Shown here piece by piece: positions 62,770-64,000 of a stretch of 64,000 bases of DNA; the stretch's first letter is position 1, and every line of letters begins with the position of its first letter. Made by a program: the position numbers and the translations under genes. The stretch is from Phaffia rhodozyma (lineage: Eukaryota > Basidiomycota > Tremellomycetes > Cystofilobasidiales > Mrakiaceae), in assembly GCA_014706385.1 (NCBI GenBank), contig JACGZH010000001.1, positions 1,922,001 through 1,986,000 of the forward strand. The letters are read 5' to 3'. A model generated the notes under the pieces. That model ran no database searches. It saw only the letters and a list, made by a program, of their open reading frames with translations, and was not told the origin of the DNA.

Positions 62770-64000
62770 ACATTTGTTGTCCTTTCGGATCTTTGTCATG
62801 GCCGCGATGATCGACGAACCAACTCCACTTCCGTCCTCGGCATGTCGGGTGATGATGTTTCTTTGAGATTGAAGAAAGGTTCATAAATCAAACAAAATAT
62901 GATCAGTATCTTCAGCCAGACCTAACCCAAAGAGCGAAACGGAAACCAAAGAAAAGAAAATGAGGTCTCACTTTCCCTTCTCTCCAAACACGTCTACCAA
63001 TGCCGAGTGGATTCGATCGGCAAACTTGGGATACTTGTTGTACAATGAACCATCAGCACCGACGGTGCATCCAGTCTCCTGGTAACCCTTCTGGGTAACC
63101 AAAGCGGCGATTCCACAGGCAGACAATCTGGCGGCTCGAGTTCCGATGAGCTCAGCGAGCTTCTTGAAGAACACTCGCTCCTCCTGGGTGGTCTCCAATC
63201 CGAAGAAGTGAGAGAAGATACCGATGGTCATAAGGCCCTCGTCCGTGATATCACTTTTGATTTCAAAGCAGAAAGGAAGTATAGAGAACAAGAATGCTCG
63301 AGGTTAGTCGGAATCTTAAAAGCTAGAAACAGGATTATAATGATGAGAACGTACGCCTCGATAAGCGAGAGGAATGCAGTATCGAAAGCGTAGGGCTTCT
63401 CGATCTTGTAGGTGATTTGTCCCAAGAAAAGGTCTCCCTCGTCAATGAGCTCGCAAATGACCAATCGGAAGACCTCTCCAAGGTAGAGACCAGCGATCAT
63501 CTTCTCGAAAGACTATAAGGATGTTCGAGTGCGGGAAACGTTTTGATCAGCCTCACAAAACTTTTCGTTGCCCAAAACAGGAAATGAGATTTACCTGCTC
63601 TCCAGGCTTGTTGGAAGACTCGTCGATGATCACGTCGTACTTGGTTCGAGCTAATGAACCGGCAAAATTCAGAAAATAGACGCTTTTGAGTATACGTTCC
63701 GAGACACAATCTGATTATAAAAAGAAAAAAGAAAAAAGAAAAAGGAGAGAGCGCCAAGACACGTACGCAAGTAGGTGTGGTCGAAACTATCGAAAGCTCC
63801 CCACTCGCAGTTGATGGCCATCTCCTGACCGTCAGGCAAGCCGAGATCCTTGATCTTCGGGATGTTCTCGACAGTCTCCATATAGGCGGCGTTGCAACCG
63901 GTTCCGAAGATGCAGGCGATTTTAGTGTTGGGGTCGACGTAGTTGGAAGCGATCAGGGCACCAGTGGTATCGTTGATAAGGGCGGCAAGTCGGATAGGAA
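62770..64000 (-). CDS. Hexokinase (5' end outside window)
   Basis: Cytosolic sugar kinase that phosphorylates glucose or related hexoses with ATP. The first part of the coding sequence lies beyond base 64000. Visible in order: DTTGALIASNYVDPNTKIAC, IFGTGCNAAYMETVENIPKI, INCEWGAFDSFD (active-site region), TKYDVIIDESSNKPGEQSFE, KMIAGLYLGEVFRLV, HFFGLETTQEERVFFKK, RTAARLSACGIAALVTQKGY, TVGADGSLYNKYPKFADRIH and EDGSGVGSSIIAAMTKIRKD. All are family signatures. The end near 62770 is uncertain: after KIRKDNK a TGTAAGC donor could splice to a short last exon around 62705-62730. Exons near 63400-63250 and 63670-63520 are supported by frame. Confidence 0.9.

Overview
The window is nuclear DNA from an intron-rich fungus, most likely a basidiomycete. 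Nearly every gene is split by many 45-130 bp introns with GTNNGT donors, exons go down to 22-31 nt, genes are densely packed on both strands, and base composition is moderate. A tremellomycete yeast of the Cystofilobasidiales type (Phaffia/Xanthophyllomyces-like) would fit, but that is an inference from gene style, not a match I could run. There are no prokaryotic-type operons, no rRNA or tRNA that I can support, and no intact transposon.

Layout, left to right. 0-8 kb: a minus-strand coiled-coil protein of unknown identity and PEX8 (ends in the PTS1 signal AKL) diverge from a 180 bp promoter with a perfect 16 bp CACGTG palindrome. Then come two tandem secreted polysaccharide-lyase-14-like proteins. 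8.7-15 kb: the CAF-1 large subunit (minus) and RFC subunit 2/4 (plus) share a divergent promoter packed with MluI cell-cycle boxes. 15-28 kb: GDP-L-fucose synthase, alanine transaminase, a small unknown protein, a YIPF Golgi membrane protein and a GDP-fucose-type transporter. 28.5-36 kb: a PI-PLC X-domain-like protein, a serine-rich protein with an RNase-H1-N-like start, and methylthioribulose-1-phosphate dehydratase. 36-46 kb: an ArsB/NhaD-like ion transporter with three consecutive micro-exons, a Gvp36-type BAR protein, a small orphan ORF, and a GTPBP1-like protein with no GTPase domain. 46-56 kb: an EST1/SMG7-like protein with a glutamine-rich tail, a DUF1308 protein, and a Zn2Cys6 transcription factor. 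56-64 kb: a long gene-poor stretch, an MFS transporter, and a hexokinase cut off by the window end.

Functional links. The clearest are (i) CAF-1 plus RFC, both PCNA-linked replication factors, behind one S-phase-type promoter; and (ii) GDP-fucose synthesis (cytosol) plus a putative GDP-fucose transporter (Golgi) 9 kb apart, with a Golgi YIPF protein between them, which points to a fucosylated glycan in this fungus. Most other neighbours look like ordinary housekeeping genes. Gene models whose exon lengths sum to a multiple of three with intact frame were built for PEX8, both PL14 genes, RFC, GDP-fucose synthase, the GDP-fucose transporter, MDE1, the ArsB-like transporter, the GTPBP1-like gene and the DUF1308 gene. 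The other models have less certain exon ends.
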